In this document: positions 37,440-45,238 of the stretch, piece after piece | How positions within the stretch are numbered: position 1 is the stretch's first letter | Layout: each line of letters opens with the position of its first letter | The notes under the pieces: model-generated | Databases searched by the model: none | Told to the model about the DNA's origin: nothing | Seen by the model: the letters and a program-made list of their open reading frames with translations, nothing else | Made by a program: the position numbers and the translations under genes | Assembly: GCF_039839785.1 (NCBI RefSeq) | Contig: NZ_JBDOQT010000001.1 | Location: forward strand, 2,790,001 to 2,854,000 | Length of the DNA: 64,000 nt | Source of the DNA: Pelagibius sp. CAU 1746 | Lineage (GTDB): Bacteria; Pseudomonadota; Alphaproteobacteria; Kiloniellales; Kiloniellaceae | Reading direction: 5' to 3'

Positions 37440-38285
37440 ATGATCTTGCGCGGAGCCCTTGTCCGGCCCTTGTCCCGCCGCGCCGCGGGAAGAAGGTACT
37501 GCGCGCCGCTCCTCGGCCTCCTCGCGGCCGGCTGGGCCGTTCTGCTGCCGGCCGGCGGCCTTGCCCAACTGGAGCCCTACAGTCCGGGTCCGGAGAAGCC
37601 GGTGTCTCTGGAACTGGTGCTGGCCGTGGATACCTCCTCCTCGGTCTCGATCGAGGAGTTCGATCTGCAGATGCGCGGTTTTGCCGGGGCTTTTCGCGAC
37701 CCGACGGTGATCGCCGCCATTGCCGCCGCCGGGGTTAACGGTATCGCCGTTTCCATGATCCAGTGGTCGGACAACCGCCGCCAGCAGGTTGCCGTCGACT
37801 GGGCGCACTTGAACGACGAAGCCAGTATCGAGGCCTTCGCCGCCGCAATCGACGGCACCCCGCGCTTTCTCGACGGCGGGGGGACCGCCATTGGCGGAGC
37901 CATAGCTTTCGCCATGAACGAATTTGAGCGCAACGGCTACCAGGGCGCACGCCAGGTCGTCGATATCTCGGGCGACGGCCGTGCCAACCAGGGGGCTCAG
38001 CCGGAGACCCTGCGCGACGCCGCGGTGCTCCAGGGCGTGACCATCAATGGCCTGGCCATCCTAAACGAGGACACCTCGGTGGACGGCTATTACCGTAACT
38101 CGGTGATTGGCGGGCCGGGCGCCTTCGTGATGACCGCCAACGACTACGAATCCTTCGCCCAGGCCATCATCGAGAAGCTGGTGAAGGAGATCGGCGGGGT
38201 CCCTGTGGTCCTGGCGCCGGCGGCGCCCGCGGAGGAGGCCTTGACCGCTCAGGCCGGTCCCGCGCGGCGGATTTCCTATGATTGA
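37440..38285 (+). CDS. DUF1194 secreted VWA-type protein
   Basis: The 281-residue protein has a signal peptide (about 1-43, LLGLLAAGWAVLLPAGGLAQ) and a von Willebrand A-like domain: LVLAVDTSSSVS with a MIDAS D64-x-S66-x-S68, VDWAHLNDEASIEAFAAAI, GGGTAIGGAIAFAM and VVDISGDGRANQG. This is the DUF1194 pattern, common in alphaproteobacteria and of unknown role. ATG 37440 gives a good signal peptide; GTG 37401 is an alternative. It stands alone between recJ and tRNA-Glu. Confidence 0.8.
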   Translation: MILRGALVRPLSRRAAGRRYCAPLLGLLAAGWAVLLPAGGLAQLEPYSPGPEKPVSLELVLAVDTSSSVSIEEFDLQMRGFAGAFRDPTVIAAIAAAGVNGIAVSMIQWSDNRRQQVAVDWAHLNDEASIEAFAAAIDGTPRFLDGGGTAIGGAIAFAMNEFERNGYQGARQVVDISGDGRANQGAQPETLRDAAVLQGVTINGLAILNEDTSVDGYYRNSVIGGPGAFVMTANDYESFAQAIIEKLVKEIGGVPVVLAPAAPAEEALTAQAGPARRISYD

Positions 38286-38343
38286 GCGCTTCGCCAGGCT
38301 CCGGGAGGCCCTCTTTTTTTGGTCTCCGGGTCGTCGCGGAGGC

Positions 38344-38372
38344 TTGCATTCCCAGGGCGGAACGGCTACACC
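38344..38372 (+). promoter_or_regulatory. Candidate promoter of tRNA-Glu
   Basis: TTGCAT, a 17-bp spacer and TACACC end 14 bp before the tRNA. The -10 is a weak match but the layout parallels the tRNA-Pro promoter. Confidence 0.4.
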
Positions 38373-38386
38373 CTCAGCGCTCTCGG

Positions 38387-38462
38387 GACCCCATCGTCTA
38401 GAGGCCTAGGACACCGGCCTTTCACGCCGGCAACACGGGTTCGAATCCCGTTGGGGTCGCCA
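38387..38462 (+). tRNA. tRNA-Glu (TTC anticodon)
   Basis: The 76-nt cloverleaf has acceptor stem GACCCCA/TGGGGTC, anticodon stem CCGGC/GCCGG with loop CTTTCAC (anticodon TTC), T-arm CGGGTTCGAATCCCG and an encoded CCA end. Confidence 0.97.
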
Positions 38463-38496
38463 ATTTCCTGCAAATTGTAAGAAGACTACCGTCCGC

Positions 38497-39075
38497 TCAG
38501 GACGCGGTCTTGCGCGTGGGCCGACTCGTCATGCGGTCGAAGGCGGTCTCCCACAGGGCGATGCCGTCGCCGAAGATCTCGGCAAAGTAGGAGAGGGGGT
38601 CCGGCTGCCGGCCGGCGATGTGAATCTCCACGTCGCCGTCCTCGAAGCGCACCCTTTCGGCGTATTTGCGGGCCACGTGCTGCATCCGGGCGTTCTCCGG
38701 CAGGCAAATCAGATAGATATCCTGGAAGCCGCGGTTGCTGGCGATCAGCAGGGCCTCTTCCAGCAGGCGGGTGCCGACGCCGTGATTCTGATGGTCCGGT
38801 TCCACGGTGACCGAGATCTCGGCGGTCTTGCGCCCAGCGCCTTGGTCATTGACCGCGCCGCTGTCGCGCAGTTCGACGACGCCGCGCAGCACCTCGCCCT
38901 CGAAAGCGCCGACGATCCAGGTTTCGGACCAGTCGATGGCGTCGACGTAGGCGAGGATCACTTCCGCGGTGACGAAGTGACCGAAGCGCAGGCGGCGGTC
39001 TTCTTCATCCAGGCGCAGCAGATGCTCCTTCAGGGCGCTGCTTTCCTGCCGCATCAGCTTGCGGAATACGAGCAT
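38497..39075 (-). CDS. GNAT-family N-acetyltransferase
   Basis: The 192-residue protein has one GNAT domain (about 3-160): VVELRDSGAVND then the acetyl-CoA site ISVTVEPDHQNHGVGTRLLEEAL (Q/R-x-x-G-x-G type), YLICLPENARMQHVARKYAERVRF. The C-terminal 30 residues extend past the fold. The substrate is unknown. It is convergent with tRNA-Glu and lies 24 bp after the small minus-strand gene, with which it may be co-transcribed. Confidence 0.85.
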   Translation of the reverse strand: MLVFRKLMRQESSALKEHLLRLDEEDRRLRFGHFVTAEVILAYVDAIDWSETWIVGAFEGEVLRGVVELRDSGAVNDQGAGRKTAEISVTVEPDHQNHGVGTRLLEEALLIASNRGFQDIYLICLPENARMQHVARKYAERVRFEDGDVEIHIAGRQPDPLSYFAEIFGDGIALWETAFDRMTSRPTRKTAS

Positions 39076-39099
39076 GGCTTGGCTCCGGCGCGGTGGCGC

Positions 39100-39339
39100 T
39101 CAGGCGCGAAAGAGACGATCCGCGCGGAGCGGGGTGCGCGCGTGGCGGGGCAGGAGCAGTGCGGCGAGGCGCCGCAAGGCCGCGCCCGAGAAGGCCCGGA
39201 TGGCTTCTGCCCGCATGCGCTTGCCCTCGGCGATGTGGCGCTCCATCTCCTCGACGGAAATCACGCCTTCGTCGGACTCTATGCGGCCGGTCTTGACGGC
39301 GCTCGGCCCCTTGCTGGGGTCCTGGCTTGGGTGCTGCAT
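39100..39339 (-). CDS. Small charged protein, 79 residues
   Basis: The protein has an acidic first half (EDEGVISVEEMERHIAE-like) and a strongly basic, helical second half (KRMRAEAIRAFSGAALRRLAALLLPRHAR). The middle, GKRMRAEAIRAF, resembles short RSP_7527/DUF1127-type proteins of alphaproteobacteria, but the match is loose. GGAAGGA lies 8 bp before the ATG. It is probably co-transcribed with the GNAT gene 24 bp downstream, and a repeated motif lies upstream of it. Confidence 0.55.
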   Translation of the reverse strand: MQHPSQDPSKGPSAVKTGRIESDEGVISVEEMERHIAEGKRMRAEAIRAFSGAALRRLAALLLPRHARTPLRADRLFRA

Positions 39340-39396
39340 GTCGAAACGTCCTTCCTGTGGTGTTTCATGCCGAGCACCTCCCTAAACTGTGCACTG

Positions 39397-39475
39397 AATA
39401 TTGCAGCGCATGATTAAAATTTAATGAGAATAAAAAGGCTTACAATGAAAATATTGCAACGCAACAAAGCGTTGC
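39397..39475. repeat. Repeated motif and hairpin upstream of the small minus-strand gene
   Basis: AATATTGCAGCGCA (39397) and AATATTGCAACGCA (39450) are direct repeats, 13 of 14 identical and 53 bp apart. The second overlaps a 7-bp inverted repeat GCAACGC/GCGTTGC (39456-39475). The region is the most AT-rich nearby. It could be a pair of operator sites. Confidence 0.5.
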
Positions 39476-39615
39476 GCCGGACGCATGGCTGTTGTTTGAG
39501 GGGCCTTCGCCGGCGCGTGGGCACCTGCTCCTTCGCCGCTCCGGCAGGGGGGCGGCTTCACCCTTACGGTTTGTTTTGACGGTTCGGTAAACCTTCGGCG
39601 CTAGCGTGCCGGGTC

Positions 39616-40077
39616 ATGTTCGGCCTCTCAATCCGCGCTTTCCGTATCGGCCTTCTGTGGGGGCTTCTGTCGGCTCTGCCGGCGGGCGCGCCGGGGGCTG
39701 TGGCGGAGCCGGCGCATCTGCCGGTCGGAAACGAGCGTCTACAGGTCCGCGGCTTGCCGCCGGTACCGGAGGGTGGCCCGCGTCCTGTAAATCCGCTGCC
39801 GAACACATTCCTGCTCTTCGAAAGCGAGGAGCCGCTGGCCGCCTTCGACCTCGACCGGGGGCTCAGCCGGTCCTGCCGGGCCGGCCGCTTTCGCCAGCAG
39901 CGTCTCCGCCTCTACAGCGTGCGCCTGGGCGGTTATCTCCATGCCGCCGTGATCGGGGGGCGCTGGGGGCTCTACGACCCCGACCGGCTGGCGGTGCCGG
40001 ACCTGGTCTATGCCATGAGGTGGCAGGACACCGGGCGTTGCGAGGTCTACGTCCTGCGCCACCTCGAGCAGGGCTGA
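39616..40077 (+). CDS. Hypothetical secreted protein
   Basis: The 153-residue protein has a signal peptide (about 1-30, IGLLWGLLSALPAGAPGAVAE). The mature part is rich in beta-like stretches (RLRLYSVRLGGYLHAAVIGGRWGLYDPDRL, CEVYVLRHLEQG) with two cysteines. I do not recognise the family. It is a single gene; the 276 bp before it are AT-rich and contain the repeats noted at 39.4 kb. Confidence 0.55.
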   Translation: MFGLSIRAFRIGLLWGLLSALPAGAPGAVAEPAHLPVGNERLQVRGLPPVPEGGPRPVNPLPNTFLLFESEEPLAAFDLDRGLSRSCRAGRFRQQRLRLYSVRLGGYLHAAVIGGRWGLYDPDRLAVPDLVYAMRWQDTGRCEVYVLRHLEQG

Positions 40078-40183
40078 GGGCTCCAAAGGCCGGGCGGGGC
40101 GGCTTAACTCATTCCTAATCAAGGATTCTTTATCATCAGGGCCATCAACCGGCCCCTTGAAGGGGCGACAGGGCGGATCGCAG

Positions 40184-40555
40184 ATGACCCTTTTGGACAA
40201 CAGCTTTCATGGACGCGCGGCCGGGATCATCGGCAGCTGGGAGCAACGCTGGAAACACCCGCGGCTGCTGGCTCTCGCCTTCGTGCTGGCGCTGGGCAGT
40301 TCCTTCAACGCCGTCGTCAACGGCGACCTGGGGCCGGACTCCTGGAAGGACGCCGCCCTCCTCGGCGCGGGGACCCAGGTTGCCGGCACGCTAAGCGGGG
40401 CGGATTGGGACCGGGCCAAGACCTGCGGGCGCATTCAGCAGATCGTCGAAACCGCCTGCGGCCTGAAGCAGTACGATCACGACCCCGAAGGCATCCGCCA
40501 ATGTATCGCTTACGAGCGTAAGTACACCCTGTGGAGCGCCTACGGCTGCCGCTAG
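40184..40555 (+). CDS. Hypothetical protein with one membrane segment
   Basis: The 123-residue protein has a possible signal or membrane helix at about residues 26-46 (LLALAFVLALGSSFNAVV) and a C-terminal half with four cysteines (KTCGRIQQ, ETACGL, RQCIAYE, YGCR), which suggests disulfides. I cannot name a family. ATG 40184 is chosen over an in-frame TTG at 40157. It is followed by a hairpin whose T tract faces the other strand. Confidence 0.55.
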   Translation: MTLLDNSFHGRAAGIIGSWEQRWKHPRLLALAFVLALGSSFNAVVNGDLGPDSWKDAALLGAGTQVAGTLSGADWDRAKTCGRIQQIVETACGLKQYDHDPEGIRQCIAYERKYTLWSAYGCR

Positions 40556-40582
40556 CCGGGCAGTACTTCGCCGGCCGTTCCG

Positions 40583-40614
40583 AAAAACAAAGGGCCGCCC
40601 CGGAGGGCGGCCCT
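40583..40614 (-). terminator. Terminator read on the minus strand
   Basis: A perfect 10-bp stem (AGGGCCGCCC/GGGCGGCCCT) has its T-rich tract (TTGTTTTT) on the minus-strand side. It therefore predicts a minus-strand transcript from the right. Confidence 0.65.
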
Positions 40615-40665
40615 GTCTGCTTCAAGCGTCGTTGGGTGGGGACGCTGGGCTTGGGGCGGCGGACC

Positions 40666-40911
40666 TCAGTGCAGCACCGCAGTTCCACTATGCGGGGCGC
40701 GGTAGTTCAGGCCGTGGCTCGTCGCCATGAACGCCCGTTCCTGATGCTGGATGTGCAGCGCGTGGAACTCGCGGCCGAGGCTTTCGAAAAAGACGGCTTT
40801 CCAAGAGAAAAACCGTGCCCCCTGGGTCGCCAGCGACTTTATTTTCGGCGCCTGCGAGATCACCACCGCCTGCGACCATCGCCCCGCCAGTATTGTTGTC
40901 GTTGTTGGCAT
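40666..40911 (-). CDS. Hypothetical protein, 81 residues
   Basis: The protein begins MPTTTTILAGRWSQAVVI and ends HSGTAVLH, with a small basic middle and no obvious signal or domain. No family is recognised. It is supported mainly by the minus-strand terminator placed 50 bp beyond its stop and a weak GGGAG upstream. The reading frame is short, so the call is tentative. Confidence 0.4.
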   Translation of the reverse strand: MPTTTTILAGRWSQAVVISQAPKIKSLATQGARFFSWKAVFFESLGREFHALHIQHQERAFMATSHGLNYRAPHSGTAVLH

Positions 40912-41577
40912 CTAATCTAAGTCTCCCATCGCATTCCGGGAGGGAAACTCCCGACTTCGCATGCATTGAAGACTAAGTAACGAACCTTACTTGAAAGTTA
41001 AATCTGGCCTCCCGGTTCAGAAGAAGCCGCCGAGAACACAGGCTTGTCACAGGCTGGATCAAGTTAACGGAGATATTCGCCGGCATTTTATTGAAAGCCT
41101 GGGAAAGATTTCCAATACTTGCCGCGCGGCGGGGCCTCGTCGAGGCCGGCGCGCGCCAGGAAAGGCCCGGTGCCTTGAAAACCGAAGAGCGAAAGCGGTC
41201 GCGGCCCGGGGCGGTCAGGAAACGCCGGGCACTTCGATCAGGGCGCTCAAGCCCCAAAGGGCGAAGTAGATGAAGAGAATTAGGCGGACCAGCATCTTGC
41301 CGTACCTTGAGTTGACTACTTGTCACTCAGGCTAGGATCGCACGGCCCTGATTAAGAATGAGTTTTCGCACAGCATCATTATTTTCGGCCCGGCAATAGC
41401 CGGTAAGGTTGCATCAGACATCTATCAAATGTTTTGAATGCCTTAGCCTTCCTTTAAGCACCCATCTCTATGCTCTGCCTTGATGGGAAGAGAGCACCGC
41501 GGCGCCGTTTGCGTTCAGCATATCCCGCCGCTGGCGTCTTGGCGCTCTCGATCCCAACACGATGCGGAGTATCAGGA
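40912..41577. other. Sparse region with one possible tiny gene
   Basis: About 0.67 kb between the 81-residue frame and the TPR lipoprotein has no long frame with coding character apart from the tiny membrane peptide at 41215-41295. Composition is clearly more AT-rich at 41300-41470. I see no tRNA-like fold or strong terminator. Confidence 0.5.
41215..41295 (-). CDS. Possible 26-residue membrane peptide
   Basis: The minus strand encodes MLVRLILFIYFALWGLSALI followed by EVPGVS and TGA: one hydrophobic helix with a basic start. AAGG lies 9 bp before the ATG. Such a composition is unusual by chance in this GC-rich DNA, but there is no further support. Confidence 0.3.
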   Translation of the reverse strand: MLVRLILFIYFALWGLSALIEVPGVS

Positions 41578-42846
41578 ATGACGACACGATCAATCGGCCG
41601 CCGCCTTTCGCGGTTCGCAGCAGTTGTGGCGATGGCGGGCCTCACCGTCAGTTGCGCCAGTTCCCAGGACGGCATGACGGCCGGCGCCCAGGCGGGCCTC
41701 GGCAAGGACCCGGCGAGCCGGGCCGAGAGGCTGGTCAGTTACTGTGATCGTCTTGCCGACAAGGGCGAACTGGTTACGGCACTCGGTCTTTGCGGCCGTG
41801 CGCACGAGATCAACCCGGACGATCCGGCGACGCTGATGAAGATCGCGTCGATTCTCTACGACTTGGATCGCAAGCAGGCCGCCGCGCAGACCTACGAGGT
41901 TCTGCTCGACGGTCATCCCAAGCATCACGAGGCGCGCTATAGCCTGGGGAAGCTGTACATGGAAACGGGGGAGGGTTCCCTGGCGGCGGCGCACCTCAAT
42001 CAGGTGATTGCACAGCAGCCGGAGGACCCACGGCCCTATAACGCCCTGGGCGTCTTGCGCGACCAGGCCGGCGAGCACGAAGCCGCGCAGGCCCTCTATC
42101 GCACGGCGCTGAAGTTCGACCCGAACAACCATTCCTTGCGCAACAACCTGGGGCTTTCGCTGGCTCTCAACGGCCAGCGCGAGGAGGCCATCGAGGTTCT
42201 GGCCGCCTTGGCGGTGGATCCGGAGGTGGACCGCACGGTGCTGCGCAACCTGGAGGCCGCTTACGCCGTGCGCCCGGTGCCGGCGGTTGAGGAAGGGACG
42301 CCTGGCATGGCGCCGTCCCCTGTGGCGGCGCCTGCTGGCATGACCGGGCCCGCACCGGCGACCTTGCCTCAGGCGCAGCCGGTGAAGACCGAGGTGCTTA
42401 CCCCGCCGTCCATGCGCACCGGGGTGTCAGAGCCTTTGGCCGCGCCCATGAAGCCGTCCGCCGCGCCGACGAACTCCGGCGAAGAAGGCACGCCGACGCC
42501 GCTCTATTTCCCGAAGCCAAACACCGCCGGCGATCCGCCGCAGACCGGCGCCCGCAGGGCACCGCCGGTCGAGCAGACGGCGCAGGGCCCTTCTTCCGTC
42601 ATCCTTGCCGCGGCTCAGGAACTGATGACTCCTCCTGACTGGGCCGATTTCGAGCCGGGGGCGCTGGTGGGCGGGGATCCGCCGCAGGATAGGAAGCCGG
42701 CTCCGGAGCGGACGCCGCAGACGGGTGATCAGGCTCAGTCCGACGAGATCACGGTCGACCCCGCGGAGCTGGGCGCGCTTTTCCAACCCGGCGAGACCAC
42801 GCTTTCCATGCTGTTGCTGCACAGCAGCGCCGGCACGGCGGCCTGA
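41578..42846 (+). CDS. TPR-repeat lipoprotein (TadD-like)
   Basis: The 422-residue protein has a lipobox-like LTVSC (Cys26), then about four TPR repeats (about 45-230: ALGLCGRAHEINPDDPATL, YEVLLDGHPKHHEARYSLGKLYMETGE, DPRPYNALGVLRDQAGEHEAA, DPNNHSLRNNLGLSLALNGQ). The second half is Pro/Ala-rich and disordered. TPR lipoproteins like this include TadD of Flp pili, but no tad genes are in view. It ends in a good terminator. Confidence 0.75.
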   Translation: MTTRSIGRRLSRFAAVVAMAGLTVSCASSQDGMTAGAQAGLGKDPASRAERLVSYCDRLADKGELVTALGLCGRAHEINPDDPATLMKIASILYDLDRKQAAAQTYEVLLDGHPKHHEARYSLGKLYMETGEGSLAAAHLNQVIAQQPEDPRPYNALGVLRDQAGEHEAAQALYRTALKFDPNNHSLRNNLGLSLALNGQREEAIEVLAALAVDPEVDRTVLRNLEAAYAVRPVPAVEEGTPGMAPSPVAAPAGMTGPAPATLPQAQPVKTEVLTPPSMRTGVSEPLAAPMKPSAAPTNSGEEGTPTPLYFPKPNTAGDPPQTGARRAPPVEQTAQGPSSVILAAAQELMTPPDWADFEPGALVGGDPPQDRKPAPERTPQTGDQAQSDEITVDPAELGALFQPGETTLSMLLLHSSAGTAA

Positions 42847-42873
42847 CGGCCCTGGACGGTCGGCGGAAAGTCG

Positions 42874-42906
42874 AAGGCCCCGCTCTCTCGAGCGGGGCCT
42901 TTTTCT
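42874..42906. terminator. Terminator after the TPR lipoprotein gene
   Basis: A 12-bp perfect stem AAGGCCCCGCTC with a TCTC loop is followed by T-rich sequence. It lies between two convergent genes and may serve both. Confidence 0.85.
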
Positions 42907-42948
42907 TTGGCGGTGTCCGGCCTCGCGCGCGGAAGCCGGGGTGCCCTC

Positions 42949-44490
42949 TTAACGGGTGCAGGAGATTTCCTCGAAGCCGTCGCAGAGGAACTTGTCGCAA
43001 ATGGCGCCATTGCCAATGAACACCGTCGGGTAGAGCGCGCCGATGTTTTCCTCGCGTGACCAGCGGTTGGCGCGGGTGAAGCCCTGGGCTTCGCACCATT
43101 GGTTCGCCGCCGGCTCGCCGCAGCCCTGTCCCTCGGACAGGCAGAAGTTCAGCCGGTATACCTGGTGCACGGGGAAGCGGAAGGTTTCCTCCTGCGGGCC
43201 CGTGGGGCGCGAGGGGACCTGCTGTGCAGGCACTGTCGGGACCACCATCGGCTCCGGCACCGGCTGTAGAGCCTGCTGCGGCGGCGCGCTGGGCGGGGCC
43301 GGCTGCAGGCCGCCGCCGGCAGGGGCGGGGCTTGCCTGCGGCTGCAGGCTTCCGGAGGGCGCCGGTACGGCTTGTGGCGCGGCGGCCTGCGGAGGCGTGG
43401 CCGACGGCGCAGGCGCCGCCGGAGCGGGCGCGACTGGGGCCGGAGCCTGGACGGGCGGGGTTTGGGCTGCTGGGGTTTGGGCTGCCGGGGTTTGGGCCGC
43501 CGGGGTTTGGGCGGTCTGGGCCGGGGCCGCCGACTGATCCAGATAGCGGTCCAGAGGGCCGCGCTGGTAGCGAATCATGGCGGATTTCGCCTTGCGGTCG
43601 AATTCGAAGTCGGACAGCCGGTAGGCGGCCGGACGGCCGTCCTTTTGGCTGGTCAGCGTTATGGAGGCGCCGCTGCATCCGGGGCCTTCGAAGACGGTCA
43701 GCAAGAAGCGGTGGTCGACACCTTGATAGCGCGGGCTGAAAGCCTCCGGATAGAGCGCAACCGCATCGGTGATCCGGGTAAAGCGTGGAGCATCGGCGCC
43801 GGCGCCGTGGGCGCTGGACGGCGCCGTGAAGTCGATGCAGGCCTCGCGTTGCGGCGGATTGGGAATGGGGATGAAGAGGCGATTGAAGTAGCTCTGATCC
43901 GCCGAGCGCTCGCAGGCACGGTTGTAGTAGCTGCGCCGTTCCATCAGCAGAAAGCCCGGCGGCGGGCCCAGCTCGCGCCGGTAGGCGATGACCGAAGAAT
44001 AGTCGTTGTCCGGCGTTTCCGCGGCCTCGTAGGCCTGGTCCCCGGCGAACGGCGGCTCGAAGTCGGCGGTTAGTCCCAGCCACCAGGCATCGGGGTTCTC
44101 GGCAGAGCCCAGATTGGGGCCGCAGGCGTCGTCGCGGCTGGCGAAGTAAGGCCGCTGGAACAGGATGGCGCCGACTTGCGGGTCGGCCCGCAGCGAGGCG
44201 ATTTTCTCGTTCAACTCGTCGCCGACGAAGGGGATGGCCGCGTAAGGCTGGCCCGGCGCCAGGGTCAGGGTCTTCGAGGTGCCGCTGAAATTCGGGCCGG
44301 TGAAGAAAGTGACGCCGGCGGCCGCCGGGGCCGTGGCGGCTGCGCCGCCGTCCTGCGCTCCTGCAGCGGCGGGCAGCAGGGCCGCCGCCGCCGCGGCCGC
44401 GAGCAGCCGGCGGCTGGCGCCGCGCACTATCGATTGGGCCCCGACGGTTGCCCCGGAACCGAAATATCGCCTCATGCGAAAACGCATCAT
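42949..44490 (-). CDS. Secreted beta/gamma-crystallin-like multidomain protein
   Basis: The 513-residue protein has a signal peptide (about 1-45, LLAAAAAAALLPAAAGA). Residues 59-115 look like a beta/gamma-crystallin domain: VTFFTGPNFSGTSKTLTL then DELNEKIASLRADP. A second, similar segment lies at about 260-310 (RFLLTVFEGPGCSGASITL). A Pro/Ala/Gln linker (318-430, with QTPAA repeats) leads to a Cys-rich end (445-513, six Cys in a CLSEGQGCG...WCEAQGF...CDKFLCDGF pattern). AGGGGA precedes the ATG. The crystallin match is by pattern only. Confidence 0.6.
   Translation of the reverse strand: MMRFRMRRYFGSGATVGAQSIVRGASRRLLAAAAAAALLPAAAGAQDGGAAATAPAAAGVTFFTGPNFSGTSKTLTLAPGQPYAAIPFVGDELNEKIASLRADPQVGAILFQRPYFASRDDACGPNLGSAENPDAWWLGLTADFEPPFAGDQAYEAAETPDNDYSSVIAYRRELGPPPGFLLMERRSYYNRACERSADQSYFNRLFIPIPNPPQREACIDFTAPSSAHGAGADAPRFTRITDAVALYPEAFSPRYQGVDHRFLLTVFEGPGCSGASITLTSQKDGRPAAYRLSDFEFDRKAKSAMIRYQRGPLDRYLDQSAAPAQTAQTPAAQTPAAQTPAAQTPPVQAPAPVAPAPAAPAPSATPPQAAAPQAVPAPSGSLQPQASPAPAGGGLQPAPPSAPPQQALQPVPEPMVVPTVPAQQVPSRPTGPQEETFRFPVHQVYRLNFCLSEGQGCGEPAANQWCEAQGFTRANRWSREENIGALYPTVFIGNGAICDKFLCDGFEEISCTR
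43457..43516. repeat. 15-bp tandem repeat coding for QTPAA units
   Basis: Four tandem 15-bp units (GGGGTTTGGGCTGCY type on the plus strand, starting at 43457, 43472, 43487 and 43502) encode the Gln-Thr-Pro-Ala-Ala repeat of the linker. Units differ by one or two bases. Confidence 0.85.
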
Positions 44491-44700
44491 TCAACGTCCC
44501 CTGTTTGGCGGACGCCAGCGGCGGCCACCTCTAGACCTCTTGTTCTACCTTTGCCCCTTCCGCAAGGACGGGGCAAAACCCCCATAGACCTACTGCCTTG
44601 AGCCGATTCTTGGCCAGCAGATATGGACAGGCGCGGCCGGCATCCGCACACTGCCGCGGCCGCCGCCACTCTCGCCAATTCCAGCCCTAGCCGCAAGACC

Positions 44701-45234
44701 ATGACCGCTACTTCTCTGCCGCCTGTCACCCTGGTTCTCGGGGGCGCCCGTTCGGGCAAGTCGAGCTATGCCGAACAACTCGCCGAAAGCCAGGGCGGGG
44801 ACCGCGTCTATCTGGCCACGGCCACCGCCGGCGACGCGGAGATGGCCGACCGCATCGCCCGGCACCGGGAACGGCGCGGCGCACGCTGGCGGACCGTGGA
44901 GGCGCCGCTGGACCTCGGAGGGGCGCTGGCAGCCAGCGCGTCTTCCCACTCGGTAGTTCTGGTTGATTGTCTTACATTATGGCTTTCCAATATCTTGTTT
45001 AAAGAACTTGATGTGGAAAATGAATGTGGAAAGTTGGTCTCCATGCTGCCGGGCCTGAACGGCCCGGTCATCTTCGTCTCCAACGAGGTCGGGCTCGGCA
45101 TCGTGCCCGACAATGCCCTGGCGCGCCGATTTCGCGACGATGCGGGGCGCCTGAACCAGGCGGTGGCCGCCGCCGCGCAGTCGGTGGTCTTCGTCGCGGC
45201 CGGCCTGCCGTTGGCCCTGAAACCCGCGCCGTGA
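44701..45234 (+). CDS. cobU: Adenosylcobinamide kinase/guanylyltransferase
   Basis: The 177-residue enzyme carries out two steps of the lower-ligand assembly of cobalamin. P-loop GGARSGKSS at 14-22 and the conserved VLVDCLTLWLSNIL, IFVSNEVGLGIVP and RRFRDDAGRLNQAVA are all present. Codons 85-115 (about 44960-45040) are markedly AT-rich compared with the rest of the gene. It is convergent with cobD, 4 bp away. I saw no cobalamin riboswitch in the 210 bp upstream. Confidence 0.93.
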   Translation: MTATSLPPVTLVLGGARSGKSSYAEQLAESQGGDRVYLATATAGDAEMADRIARHRERRGARWRTVEAPLDLGGALAASASSHSVVLVDCLTLWLSNILFKELDVENECGKLVSMLPGLNGPVIFVSNEVGLGIVPDNALARRFRDDAGRLNQAVAAAAQSVVFVAAGLPLALKPAP

Positions 45235-45238
45235 CCCT

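Noticed and set aside
41578-42846. TPR lipoprotein as TadD of a Flp pilus locus
   Set aside because: No tadA, tadB, tadC, cpaB or flp gene is in the window, so only a TadD-like label is justified.
44491-44700. Cobalamin riboswitch before cobU
   Set aside because: I could not find a B12-box-like sequence (AGCCAGGAGACCTGCC type) or matching stems in the gap.
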